A stretch of 64,000 nt of DNA, from assembly GCF_014203325.1 (NCBI RefSeq), contig NZ_JACHIV010000001.1:3349501-3413500 (forward strand). The letters are read 5' to 3'. Positions 17,224 to 24,206 of this stretch are shown here, in pieces (the first letter of the stretch is position 1; the number at the start of each line of letters is the position of its first letter). The DNA comes from Saccharopolyspora gloriosae. Lineage in GTDB: Bacteria; Actinomycetota; Actinomycetes; Mycobacteriales; Pseudonocardiaceae. Under the pieces are notes generated by a model that made no database searches, was not told the DNA's origin, and worked only from the letters and a program-made list of their open reading frames with translations. A program made the position numbers and the translations under genes.

Positions 17224-18825
17224 ATGACCACAGGCCACACCGCCACCGACCTCACCGGGCGGATGCTGATCGCGGGCACTCCGGTGTTCGGCGAGGGCGA
17301 GAAGATCCGCGCGGTCGACCCTGGAACCGGGGCCGAACTGGAACCGGCCTACGGGCACGGCGGCCAGGCGGAGGTCGAACGCGCGTGCGCGGCGGCGGAA
17401 TCGGCGTTCGAGATCTACCGCGCCACCACCTTCGAGCAGCGCGCGGTGTTCCTGGAGACCATCGCCGACAACATCGAGGCGATCGGCGACGCCCTCTCCG
17501 CTCGTGCGCACGCCGAAAGCGGCCTGCCGCTGGCGCGCACCACCGGTGAACGCGGGCGCACCACCGGGCAGCTGCGCCTGTTCGCGCAGGTCGTGCGCGA
17601 GGGCAGCTTCACCGGCGCCCGGATCGACCCGGCGCTGCCCGATCGCGCGCCCGCACCGCGCGCCGACATCCGCCAGCGCAAGATCCCGCTGGGACCCGTC
17701 GCCGTGTTCGGCGCCAGCAACTTCCCGCTCGCCTTCTCCGTCGCGGGCGGCGACACCGCCTCGGCGTTGGCCGCCGGATGCCCCGTGGTGGTCAAGGCGC
17801 ACGACGCCCACCCCGGCACCTGCGAGCTCGTGGCGCGCGCGATCAGCGACGCCGTCACGTCCTGCGGGCTGCCGGCGGGCACGTTCTCACTGCTCTACGG
17901 AAGCGGTCCCGGGCTGGGCACCGCGCTGGTCACGGATCCGCGGATCCAGGCCGTCGGGTTCACCGGCTCGCGCGGCGCGGGGCTGGCGCTGACCGCCGCG
18001 GCGCATTCCCGGCCGCAGCCGATCCCGGTGTACGCGGAGATGAGCAGTATCAACCCCGTCTTCCTGCTGCCCGGCGCGCTGCACGCGCGGGCCGCCGAGC
18101 TCGGCGGGGAATTCGTCGGGTCGCTGACGATGGGCTCCGGGCAGTTCTGCACCAATCCCGGCCTGGTCGTCGCGATCGACGGCCCCGAGCTGACGGCGTT
18201 CCTGGACAGCGCGGCCGACGCGGTCTCCGCGTCCGCACCGACCCCGATGCTCACTCCGGGCATCGCCCGCTCCTACGCGGCCGGAGTGGAGGCGCTGGCG
18301 GCCAAGGGCGAGGTGACCGTGCTGGCGCGCGGGCAGGAGTCCGACGCGCCCCAGTCCTGCCGGGCCGCGCTGCTGGTCACCGACGCATCGGCGTTCCTCG
18401 ACGGCGAAGGACTGGACGAGGAGGTGTTCGGCTCGTCCTCGCTGGTGATCCGCTGCCGCGACGCCGACGAACTCCGCCAGGTCGCCGCCGGGCTGGAAGG
18501 CCAGCTCACCGCGACCGTGCACGCCACGGCCGAGGACACCGGCGAGGCGGGCGCGCTGCTGCCGACGCTGGAGCGCAAGGCCGGCCGAATCCTGTTCAAC
18601 GGCTGGCCCACGGGCGTCGAGGTCGGCCACGCCATGGTGCACGGCGGGCCGTTCCCGTCCACATCGGACTCCCGGACGACGTCGGTGGGGACGTTGGCCA
18701 TCGACCGCTTCGTACGGCCCGTGGCCTACCAGGACGTGCCTGCCGAACTCCTGCCCGGAGTGCTCGCCGACTGCAACCCGGAGAACATCTGGCGCCGCGT
18801 GGACGGCGAACTCGGCAAGCACTGA
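17224..18825 (+). CDS. 2,5-dioxovalerate (alpha-ketoglutarate semialdehyde) dehydrogenase
   Basis: This 533-aa aldehyde dehydrogenase has a clear AAGGAGG ribosome site. IPLGPVAVFGASNFPLAFSV, GCPVVVKAHDAHPGT and GFTGSRGAGLAL are features of the NADP-preferring ketoglutarate-semialdehyde dehydrogenase subgroup, and the catalytic Cys309 sits in SGQFCTNPG. Such enzymes finish oxidative, non-phosphorylated catabolism of pentoses, uronic/aldaric acids or hydroxyproline by making 2-oxoglutarate. The divergent LysR and nearby HpaI aldolase suggest an inducible sugar-acid route; no dehydratase is present, so the pathway must be completed elsewhere. A short-chain fatty-aldehyde role is less likely. Confidence 0.88.
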   Translation: MTTGHTATDLTGRMLIAGTPVFGEGEKIRAVDPGTGAELEPAYGHGGQAEVERACAAAESAFEIYRATTFEQRAVFLETIADNIEAIGDALSARAHAESGLPLARTTGERGRTTGQLRLFAQVVREGSFTGARIDPALPDRAPAPRADIRQRKIPLGPVAVFGASNFPLAFSVAGGDTASALAAGCPVVVKAHDAHPGTCELVARAISDAVTSCGLPAGTFSLLYGSGPGLGTALVTDPRIQAVGFTGSRGAGLALTAAAHSRPQPIPVYAEMSSINPVFLLPGALHARAAELGGEFVGSLTMGSGQFCTNPGLVVAIDGPELTAFLDSAADAVSASAPTPMLTPGIARSYAAGVEALAAKGEVTVLARGQESDAPQSCRAALLVTDASAFLDGEGLDEEVFGSSSLVIRCRDADELRQVAAGLEGQLTATVHATAEDTGEAGALLPTLERKAGRILFNGWPTGVEVGHAMVHGGPFPSTSDSRTTSVGTLAIDRFVRPVAYQDVPAELLPGVLADCNPENIWRRVDGELGKH

Positions 18826-18838
18826 CCCGATCGGTCCC

Positions 18839-18884
18839 GACGGCCTCATCCGCGCCTCGTGCGAGGTGCGGATGGGGCGCCGTC
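18839..18884. terminator. Bidirectional terminator hairpin
   Basis: Nested arms pair across the gap: GACGGC with GCCGTC outside, CATCCGC with GCGGATG in the middle, and CCTCG with CGAGG at the tip. It lies between convergent genes and overlaps the last codon of the DUF5997 gene. Confidence 0.7.
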
Positions 18885-19275
18885 AGGAACGGTTCTCGCG
18901 CTCCTCCGCCGCCTTCTGCTTGGCGCGGGCGTTCTCCTTGCGGACCTCGGCCTGGGTGGCGCGCTCCTGCTCGAGCCAGTCGGGGCTCTCCGCCTTCAGC
19001 GCGTCGATCTGCGCGGTGGTCAGCGGTTCGGTGATGCCGCCACGGGCGAGACCGCCGATGGAGACGCCCAGCCTCGCCGCGACCACCTGGCGCGGGTGGG
19101 GACCCTTGTGGCGCAGTTCGCTCAGCCACTCCGGCGGGTCGGTCTGCAGGGCGTTGAGCTCGTCGCGCGAGACGACACCCTCCTGGAACTCCGCGGGGGT
19201 GGCTTCGAGGTACACGTTCAGCTTCTTGGCCGCGGTCGCGGGCTTCATCGTTTGGGGGGTCTTCTGCGACGTCAT
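18883..19275 (-). CDS. DUF5997 family protein
   Basis: This 130-aa protein is Lys/Glu-rich and matches DUF5997. AAKKLNVYLEATPAEFQEG, VSRDELNALQTDPPEWLSEL and LRHKGPHPRQVVAARLGVS give two similar Pro-Glu-Trp-Leu units (residues about 48-51 and 94-97). The second half, RHPRQVVAARLGVSIGGLARGGI, is HTH-like. The C-terminal ~30 residues are a highly charged helix. It is divergent from, and 60 bp from, an HTH-less LysR-like gene, a pairing I recall as conserved in actinobacteria. Its function is unknown; a DNA-binding partner for the neighbour is a plausible inference. Confidence 0.85.
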   Translation of the reverse strand: MTSQKTPQTMKPATAAKKLNVYLEATPAEFQEGVVSRDELNALQTDPPEWLSELRHKGPHPRQVVAARLGVSIGGLARGGITEPLTTAQIDALKAESPDWLEQERATQAEVRKENARAKQKAAEERENRS

Positions 19276-19335
19276 GGGGTCCAGGGTATCGACCGGGCCC
19301 GCGGTACCTGCGATGACGCCCGGTAGCCTGGCCTG

Positions 19336-20091
19336 GTGGCAGGCTCGGTCGACTCATCGTCGTTCGCACTCGCGTTCGTCCCAGGGGTGACGCCCGGCAA
19401 GTGGGTGCGGATCTGGAACGAGCGGCGACCGGAAGTCCCGCTGAACCTCGTGGACACCTCCGCCGCCGACGCGGCGGACCTGGTGCGCCGGGGCGAGGTC
19501 GACGCGGTGCTGCTGCGGCTGCCGACCGACCGCTCGGGGCTGCACGCGATCCCGCTCTACACCGAGACGACCGTGGTGGTCGTCCCGAAGGACCACCTGG
19601 TCGCCACCGCCGACGAGATCACCACCGACGACCTCGCCGACGAGGTCGTGCTGCACCCGCTCGACGACGCGCTCGGCTGGGAGGGCCCGCCCGGGCTCCC
19701 CGCGGTGGAACGCCCCGCCACCACCGGAGCCGCCATCGAACTGGTGGCCGCGGGAGTGGGACTGCTCGTCGTCCCGCAGTCGCTGGCCCGGCTGCACCAC
19801 CGCAAGGACCTCACCTACCGGCCGGTGACCGACGCCCCGCAGTCCCGCGTCGCGCTGTCCTGGCCGGAGGAGGAGACCACCGACCTGATGGAGGAGTTCA
19901 TCGGCGTGGTCCGCGGGCGCACGGTCAACAGCACGCGCGGGCGACGGCAGGAACCGGCCCCGGCCAAGCGCGACCGCTCCGGCGGCGACGCGAAGAAGTC
20001 CCCCGCCCGCAAACCCGCCGGTGGACGGCCCCGCCCCGGCTTCGGCGGACCGAAGGGCGGCAAGCGGGGCAAGCCGCGCCGACGCCCGTAG
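19336..20091 (+). CDS. LysR-type substrate-binding protein without HTH, with basic tail
   Basis: The protein has 251 aa from a GTG with no Shine-Dalgarno; a leaderless message is likely. Residues 1-~200 match only the effector-binding domain of LysR regulators (FALAFVPGVTPGKWVRIWNE, RRGEVDAVLLRLPTD, VPKDHLVATADEITTDDLAD, AAGVGLLVVPQSLARLHH). The usual N-terminal winged HTH is absent, and there is no room for it in the 60-bp gap. Instead the last ~45 residues are Lys/Arg/Pro/Gly-rich with an AT-hook-like GGRPRPGF and KRGKPRRRP. DNA contact could come from this tail or from the divergent DUF5997 protein. The ligand is unknown. Confidence 0.88.
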   Translation: MAGSVDSSSFALAFVPGVTPGKWVRIWNERRPEVPLNLVDTSAADAADLVRRGEVDAVLLRLPTDRSGLHAIPLYTETTVVVVPKDHLVATADEITTDDLADEVVLHPLDDALGWEGPPGLPAVERPATTGAAIELVAAGVGLLVVPQSLARLHHRKDLTYRPVTDAPQSRVALSWPEEETTDLMEEFIGVVRGRTVNSTRGRRQEPAPAKRDRSGGDAKKSPARKPAGGRPRPGFGGPKGGKRGKPRRRP

Positions 20092-20196
20092 CCCTTCCAC
20101 CGCCGTGCGGAGCGCCAGCACCTGCGTCGGAAGCGGCGAACAGCGACGGTGGGCCCGTCAGCCCGAACTCCGCACCGGACGGGATCGAGGTGGGCC

Positions 20197-20676
20197 ATGT
20201 CGACCGCACTCGGGCGAGCCGGGGCGAAGGTGCTGCGCAACCGCGTGCTGATGCGCGCGCCGATCGCGCTCTACCGCGCCCGCCTCGGGTTCCTGCTCGG
20301 CTCACGGCTGCTCATGCTGGAGCACCTGGGCCGCAAGTCCGGCGTCACGCGCCGCGTCGTGCTCGAGGTCATCGGGCATCCCGCGCCGGACGTCTACCTC
20401 GTCGCCTCCGGTTTCGGCACGCGAGCGCAGTGGTACCGCAACGTGCAGGCGCATCCGCGGGTCCGAGTCTCGGTGGCCCGGCACCACCGCGCACCGGCCA
20501 CCGCGCGACGACTGCCCGCGCCCGACGCCGACGCGGCGATCACCGACTACGCCCGCAGGCACCCCCGAGCCTGGGCGAAGTTCAAAACCGTCCTCGAGAA
20601 CACGCTCGGCACGAAGATCACCGAACAGGACACCGCACTCCCCATCCTCGAACTCCACCTAGACCGAACCCCCTGA
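20197..20676 (+). CDS. Deazaflavin (F420)-dependent nitroreductase-family protein (DDN-like)
   Basis: This 159-aa protein has the family pattern LMLEHLGRKSGVTRRVVLEV, then DVYLVASGFGTRAQWYRNVQAHPRVRVSV. The Gly-Arg-Lys-Ser-Gly and WYRN motifs contact F420 in Ddn relatives. These enzymes reduce quinones or nitroaromatics with F420H2. The ATG at 20197 lies just ahead of the domain. It is a single gene, convergent with the methyltransferase, with a dispersed repeat element between them. Confidence 0.88.
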   Translation: MSTALGRAGAKVLRNRVLMRAPIALYRARLGFLLGSRLLMLEHLGRKSGVTRRVVLEVIGHPAPDVYLVASGFGTRAQWYRNVQAHPRVRVSVARHHRAPATARRLPAPDADAAITDYARRHPRAWAKFKTVLENTLGTKITEQDTALPILELHLDRTP

Positions 20677-20748
20677 CGAGCCCGACTCGTCAACCGTCCC
20701 CAAGCTGCGCCCGACTCGTCGTTCAGACCGAGCAGGGTTCTCGTCCTG

Positions 20749-20930
20749 CGTCTTGTCAGCGGCGAAGCCGCTGAGCAGCGACCGCCAAAGCAACCGGCAC
20801 CGCCGCGGGTTCTCAGCGGGATTCTCGCGAGGACAGCTTTTTCCCTCGTGGCGGAGCCACTTGGGAAAAAGATCCCGCAGCGAGAATCCCGCTGAGGTTC
20901 CGCCACCCGCCCCCTACGCAGAGCGAGACG
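20749..20930 (-). repeat. Dispersed structured repeat, copy A
   Basis: This is a full copy of the family described at 53111 and 60177, oriented on the minus strand. It begins about 26 nt downstream of the methyltransferase stop with GGTGGCGGAACC. A 16-bp perfect stem (20812-20827 with 20881-20896) has the variable centre GGATT/AATCC. The 53-nt core (20828-20880) carries a 9-bp CTTTTTCCC/GGGAAAAAG stem and a GTGGC/GCCAC tip. The distal tail hairpin TCAGCGGC/GCCGCTGA is at 20757-20776. It lies between two convergent genes. Short frames inside it are not credible genes. Confidence 0.9.
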
Positions 20931-20935
20931 GGAAA

Positions 20936-21751
20936 TCAGGGTTTCCGGGCGATTCCGCCGTACATTGCTATGTCGGCGTCGGGCACCGACAGGTGCTCGT
21001 CGTCGTCGGGGCGCCACTTGTGCATCTGCACGAGGCCCGGGTCGACCAGTTCCAGGCCGTCGAAGAACCGCTCCGCGGCGGCCTTGTCGCGGAACCGCAT
21101 GCTCTCGCCGTGCTCGTGGTAGGTGTCGGTGACCTTGGCCAGCATCTCGGGCGCGAAGTCGTCGGTCGCCACCGTGGCCGCCACGTAGCTGCCCGAGGGC
21201 ATCGCGTCGATGATGCGGCGCACCACCGCCAGCGCTTCGTCGTCGTCCTCGATGAAGTGCACGATCGCGATGAGCATCAGGCCGATCGGCCGGTCCTGGT
21301 CCAGCGTCTCGTGCAGCTCGGGTGCCGCGAGCAGGGCTTCGGGTTCGCGCATGTCGGACTGGATGTACGCGGTGCGGCCCCGCTCCGCGCTGGTCATGAG
21401 CGCGCGGGCGTGGGCGAGCACGATGGGGTCGTTGTCGGTGTAGACGACCCTGGTCTCCGGCGCCACCTCCTGCACGATCTCGTGCAGGTTGGGCGGAGTG
21501 GGGATGCCGGTACCGATGTCGAGGAACTGGCGGACACCGCATTCCTGCGCGAGGAACCGGGCTGCTCGGTGCATGAACGTGCGGTTCGCCCGCATGTGCA
21601 CGCCGAGCGCGGGCCAGATCTGCAAGGTCGCTTCGGCCGCGGCGCGATCGACGGCGTAGTTGTCCTTGCCACCGAGGATGTAGTCGTAGATCCGCGCACC
21701 GTGGGCGCGATCCGTGCGCAGGTCCACTTCCGGGCGCATTCCGTCCGCCAT
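20936..21751 (-). CDS. SAM-dependent methyltransferase, DUF574 (Methyltransf_19) family
   Basis: This is a 271-aa protein. ARIYDYILGGKDNYAVDRAA is the hallmark N-terminus of this actinobacterial family. VRQFLDIGTGIPTPPNLHEI and VVYTDNDPIVLAHARALM form the SAM-binding site (motif I DIGTGIPT, acidic loop TDND). These genes are highly amplified in Streptomyces and Pseudonocardiaceae, often near XRE regulators, and their substrates are unknown. It is a single gene on the minus strand, followed by repeat copy A. Confidence 0.93.
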   Translation of the reverse strand: MADGMRPEVDLRTDRAHGARIYDYILGGKDNYAVDRAAAEATLQIWPALGVHMRANRTFMHRAARFLAQECGVRQFLDIGTGIPTPPNLHEIVQEVAPETRVVYTDNDPIVLAHARALMTSAERGRTAYIQSDMREPEALLAAPELHETLDQDRPIGLMLIAIVHFIEDDDEALAVVRRIIDAMPSGSYVAATVATDDFAPEMLAKVTDTYHEHGESMRFRDKAAAERFFDGLELVDPGLVQMHKWRPDDDEHLSVPDADIAMYGGIARKP

Positions 21752-22007
21752 CGTGCTCCCACCTTCGTCCAGCTCAGCTCAGGTGCCCCCGACAGGCACT
21801 GCCCGACGCTCCCGGAACGGGCCCCGCTTCCAGCACGTGGAACGAACGACCCGCCGCGGTGCTCCTGGCATATGCAGCATCCCACGATCACCCCCGCGTG
21901 ATCACGACGGGCGCCCCACCGGATCTCGGATCGGATCGCGATCGGTGCCACGGAGCCGACGAATCGGGACGCGCACGACGAACCGGGCGGCGCCGGCCCT
22001 GCCGGGC

Positions 22008-23132
22008 TCAGCCCGCGTCGACCGGTTCCGCCGCGGGCAGCAGGGTGAACTCGGCGCGCCCCGAGCGGACACCGTTGACCTGCAATTCGATCCCGTGCAG
22101 GCCCGGGTGGTAGCGCCGGGTCGTCAGGACGCGGAACGGGTGCGCGCGGGTCAACTCGACCGTCTCGCCGGGCGCGACGGTCCGGGTGGTGAGCTTGAAG
22201 GTCTTCGCCGTCCGGCTCCCGTCGGCCTTGCGGTGGTGCACGAGGTAGTCGATCACCAATCGGGCCGGTTCGGGTTCCGGGTTGTGCACGGAGGCCGTGA
22301 AGGTCAGCGCCGCACCGATGGCAACCTCGTCGGCGGCCAGTTCGGGGCCGGTCACCTCGACCCGGACCGGCGGGAAGCCCAGCAGCCGCAAGGCTTCCGG
22401 ATGTCCGCGCTTGACCAGGGTCCGCAGCCCGTGCCGCACCAGGCGCGGGGTGTTGGCGTCGGGTTCGGCGAGCCACTTCGCGGCGGTCGAGGTCACCAGG
22501 TCGGGATCCACCCGACTGAGGTCGTTGAGGTGGTTGGCGACCGAGCGCCGCACGTAGTCGCTGTCGTCCCGGTAGAGCTCCCCCAAGATCGGCAGCGTCG
22601 ACGAGGGCTCGGAGAGCAGTCGCGGCACCCGCACCGCCCACGGCAGGTACGGGCGGGTTCCTTCCGAAGCGAGCCGCCGCACGCCCTCGTTCTCCGACCT
22701 CGTCCAGCCGGAGATCACCGCCAACGCACGGTCGAGGTCGTGGTTCAGCAGGGAGCGCAGCGCGAACTCGGAGCTGAGCCGGTCGGTCAGCTCCGCCAGC
22801 AGCGCCACAGCGTCGTCGAACGCGGCCGCGGCATCGTCTCGGATCGCCCTGGCCGCGACCGCGGCGGTCACCGGCCAGATCAGCCATCCGGTGAACGTCG
22901 GAGCGCGCCGCGCCGCCGCGCGCACGACGTCCGCGAACTCGTCGTAGCCGTCCGGCAGGTCCGCCAGCAGCGCGTCCCGCAGGAGATCGCTGCGTTCCCG
23001 CAAAGCCAGCGGCGGCAGCGCCGGACCGGCCGCGCGCACCGCGGGCAGCTCCGCGTCCGGCAGGACCACCCGCAGCGCCGCGGTGAGCTCCTGGACGGTG
23101 CGCGCGCCGATCAGTTCCTCGGCGAAGGGCAT
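22008..23132 (-). CDS. HEAT-repeat DNA alkylation repair protein (AlkC/AlkD-like)
   Basis: This is a 374-aa protein. Helical repeats in the middle (FALRSLLNHDLDRALAVISG, SDYVRRSVANHLNDLSRVDP, NTPRLVRHGLRTLVKRGHPE) match AlkC/AlkD-type HEAT-like repeats, which flip or scan 3- and 7-alkylpurines. The RRSVANHLNDLSR motif is the family's most conserved stretch. The last ~95 residues form a beta-rich Ig-like domain (VRVEVTGPELAADEVAIG, VIDYLVHHRKADGSRTAKTF), as in AlkC-type fusions. The start is the ATG at 23132. It is separated by 195 bp from the upstream lipid kinase gene. Confidence 0.85.
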   Translation of the reverse strand: MPFAEELIGARTVQELTAALRVVLPDAELPAVRAAGPALPPLALRERSDLLRDALLADLPDGYDEFADVVRAAARRAPTFTGWLIWPVTAAVAARAIRDDAAAAFDDAVALLAELTDRLSSEFALRSLLNHDLDRALAVISGWTRSENEGVRRLASEGTRPYLPWAVRVPRLLSEPSSTLPILGELYRDDSDYVRRSVANHLNDLSRVDPDLVTSTAAKWLAEPDANTPRLVRHGLRTLVKRGHPEALRLLGFPPVRVEVTGPELAADEVAIGAALTFTASVHNPEPEPARLVIDYLVHHRKADGSRTAKTFKLTTRTVAPGETVELTRAHPFRVLTTRRYHPGLHGIELQVNGVRSGRAEFTLLPAAEPVDAG

Positions 23133-23327
23133 GGGACGGCCTCCCGGTCGTGGCGGAACCTCGACGCCGCGGCCGGCCCCGTGCCCGGCCCGCGCGTGAA
23201 CGTCGAAGGTCGCGCGACGGTACCGCCGACCCCCGACAACGCCCGGCGATCCGCGCGCCGGAGTCCGACGACCGTCGAACCGTGTTCCGGCAAGCGGACC
23301 CGCACCGGGAATCCCCACGTGGCCGGA

Positions 23328-24206
23328 CTAGACCGGCACAAGCGCCTTGGCCGCGAGCGGGACGCATTCGCACGTCACCGGCAGCTTCTCGAAGCGCTCG
23401 CCGTCGGCGTAGCCCGTGACGCCCGGCGTGGACAGGCGGACCCGGCTCGCCCGGTAGGTCGTGACCTGCGCGTGCTCGACGTGCGTGCCGGGGTAGATCG
23501 TCGGCAGCAGCCGCACGATCTGGTCCCGCCGGGCGGCCCCGATGACGGTGACGTCGAACAGGCCGTCGTCGATCACGGCGTCCGGGCAGATCCGCATGCC
23601 GCCGCCGTAGGTCTGGCCGTTGCCGACCGCGACCAGGATCGCCTGCGTGGACACCTCCCGGCCGTCGAGCTCCAGGACGTAGTCCAGCGGGCGCAGCGCC
23701 GCCAGCTCGACGAGCATCGCGAGGTTGTAGCGCAGCTTGCCGCGCGGCCACTTCAACCGGTTGGTGCGCTCGGTGACCAGGGCGTCGAAACCGCCGGCGA
23801 ACGCCGTGCCGAACCAGCGGTCCCCGACCCTGCCGAGGTCGATCGGGCGGACCGCGCCGTCGAGCACCACCCGCGCGGCGGCGATCGGGTCGTGCCGCGC
23901 AACCCCCAGCATCCGGGCGTGGTCGTTGCCCGTTCCCGCCGGGATCACGCCGAACGGCGTGTCCGTCCCGGCGACCGCTTGCAGCGCGAGGTTGACGACG
24001 CCGTCGCCGCCGCAGGCCACCAGCGCGCCCGTGCCCGACTCGACGGCCCGGCGCGCGAGCACCAGCGAATCCGCCTCGTCCCGCCCCACCAGGACGGAGG
24101 TCGACACCCCGGACTCGCGCAGGTAGCGCAGCGCGCGCAGCGCGACCGCCGGTGTGCGCCCCTGGCCCGAGCGCGGATTCACCAGCATCGCGATGTCGGT
24201 GATCAC
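23328..24206 (-). CDS. Diacylglycerol/sphingosine kinase-like lipid kinase
   Basis: This 292-aa protein from a GTG start has the DAGK catalytic core: LVNPRSGQG at the N-terminus, ALVACGGDGVVNLALQAVAG with the GGDG signature, and IPAGTGNDHARMLG. The middle TAFAGGFDALVTERTN and end TPGVTGYADGERFEKLPVT (second metal site D-G-E) are also typical of DgkB/BmrU-type enzymes. It phosphorylates diacylglycerol or a related lipid at the membrane. GTGA overlap with the upstream FAD oxidase gene shows tight coupling, so both probably act in glycerolipid metabolism. Confidence 0.92.
   Translation of the reverse strand: MITDIAMLVNPRSGQGRTPAVALRALRYLRESGVSTSVLVGRDEADSLVLARRAVESGTGALVACGGDGVVNLALQAVAGTDTPFGVIPAGTGNDHARMLGVARHDPIAAARVVLDGAVRPIDLGRVGDRWFGTAFAGGFDALVTERTNRLKWPRGKLRYNLAMLVELAALRPLDYVLELDGREVSTQAILVAVGNGQTYGGGMRICPDAVIDDGLFDVTVIGAARRDQIVRLLPTIYPGTHVEHAQVTTYRASRVRLSTPGVTGYADGERFEKLPVTCECVPLAAKALVPV

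Noticed and set aside
20753-21901. Open frames starting inside the structured repeats (for example L-F-P-S-W-R-S-H-L-G-K-R-S-R-S)
   Set aside because: The same peptide appears in copies A and B because the repeat DNA is conserved; the frames lack ribosome sites and run antisense into real genes.
23142-23160. GTGGCGGAACCTCG near the start of the glycosylase-like gene, like the repeat leading edge
   Set aside because: No stem, core or tail follows, and it lies upstream of a gene in the wrong relation; likely chance.
21394-23751. Minus-strand 785-aa frame spanning three genes
   Set aside because: It runs across the methyltransferase, glycosylase-like and lipid kinase genes in a different frame and shows only Arg/Ala/Gly-rich sequence.
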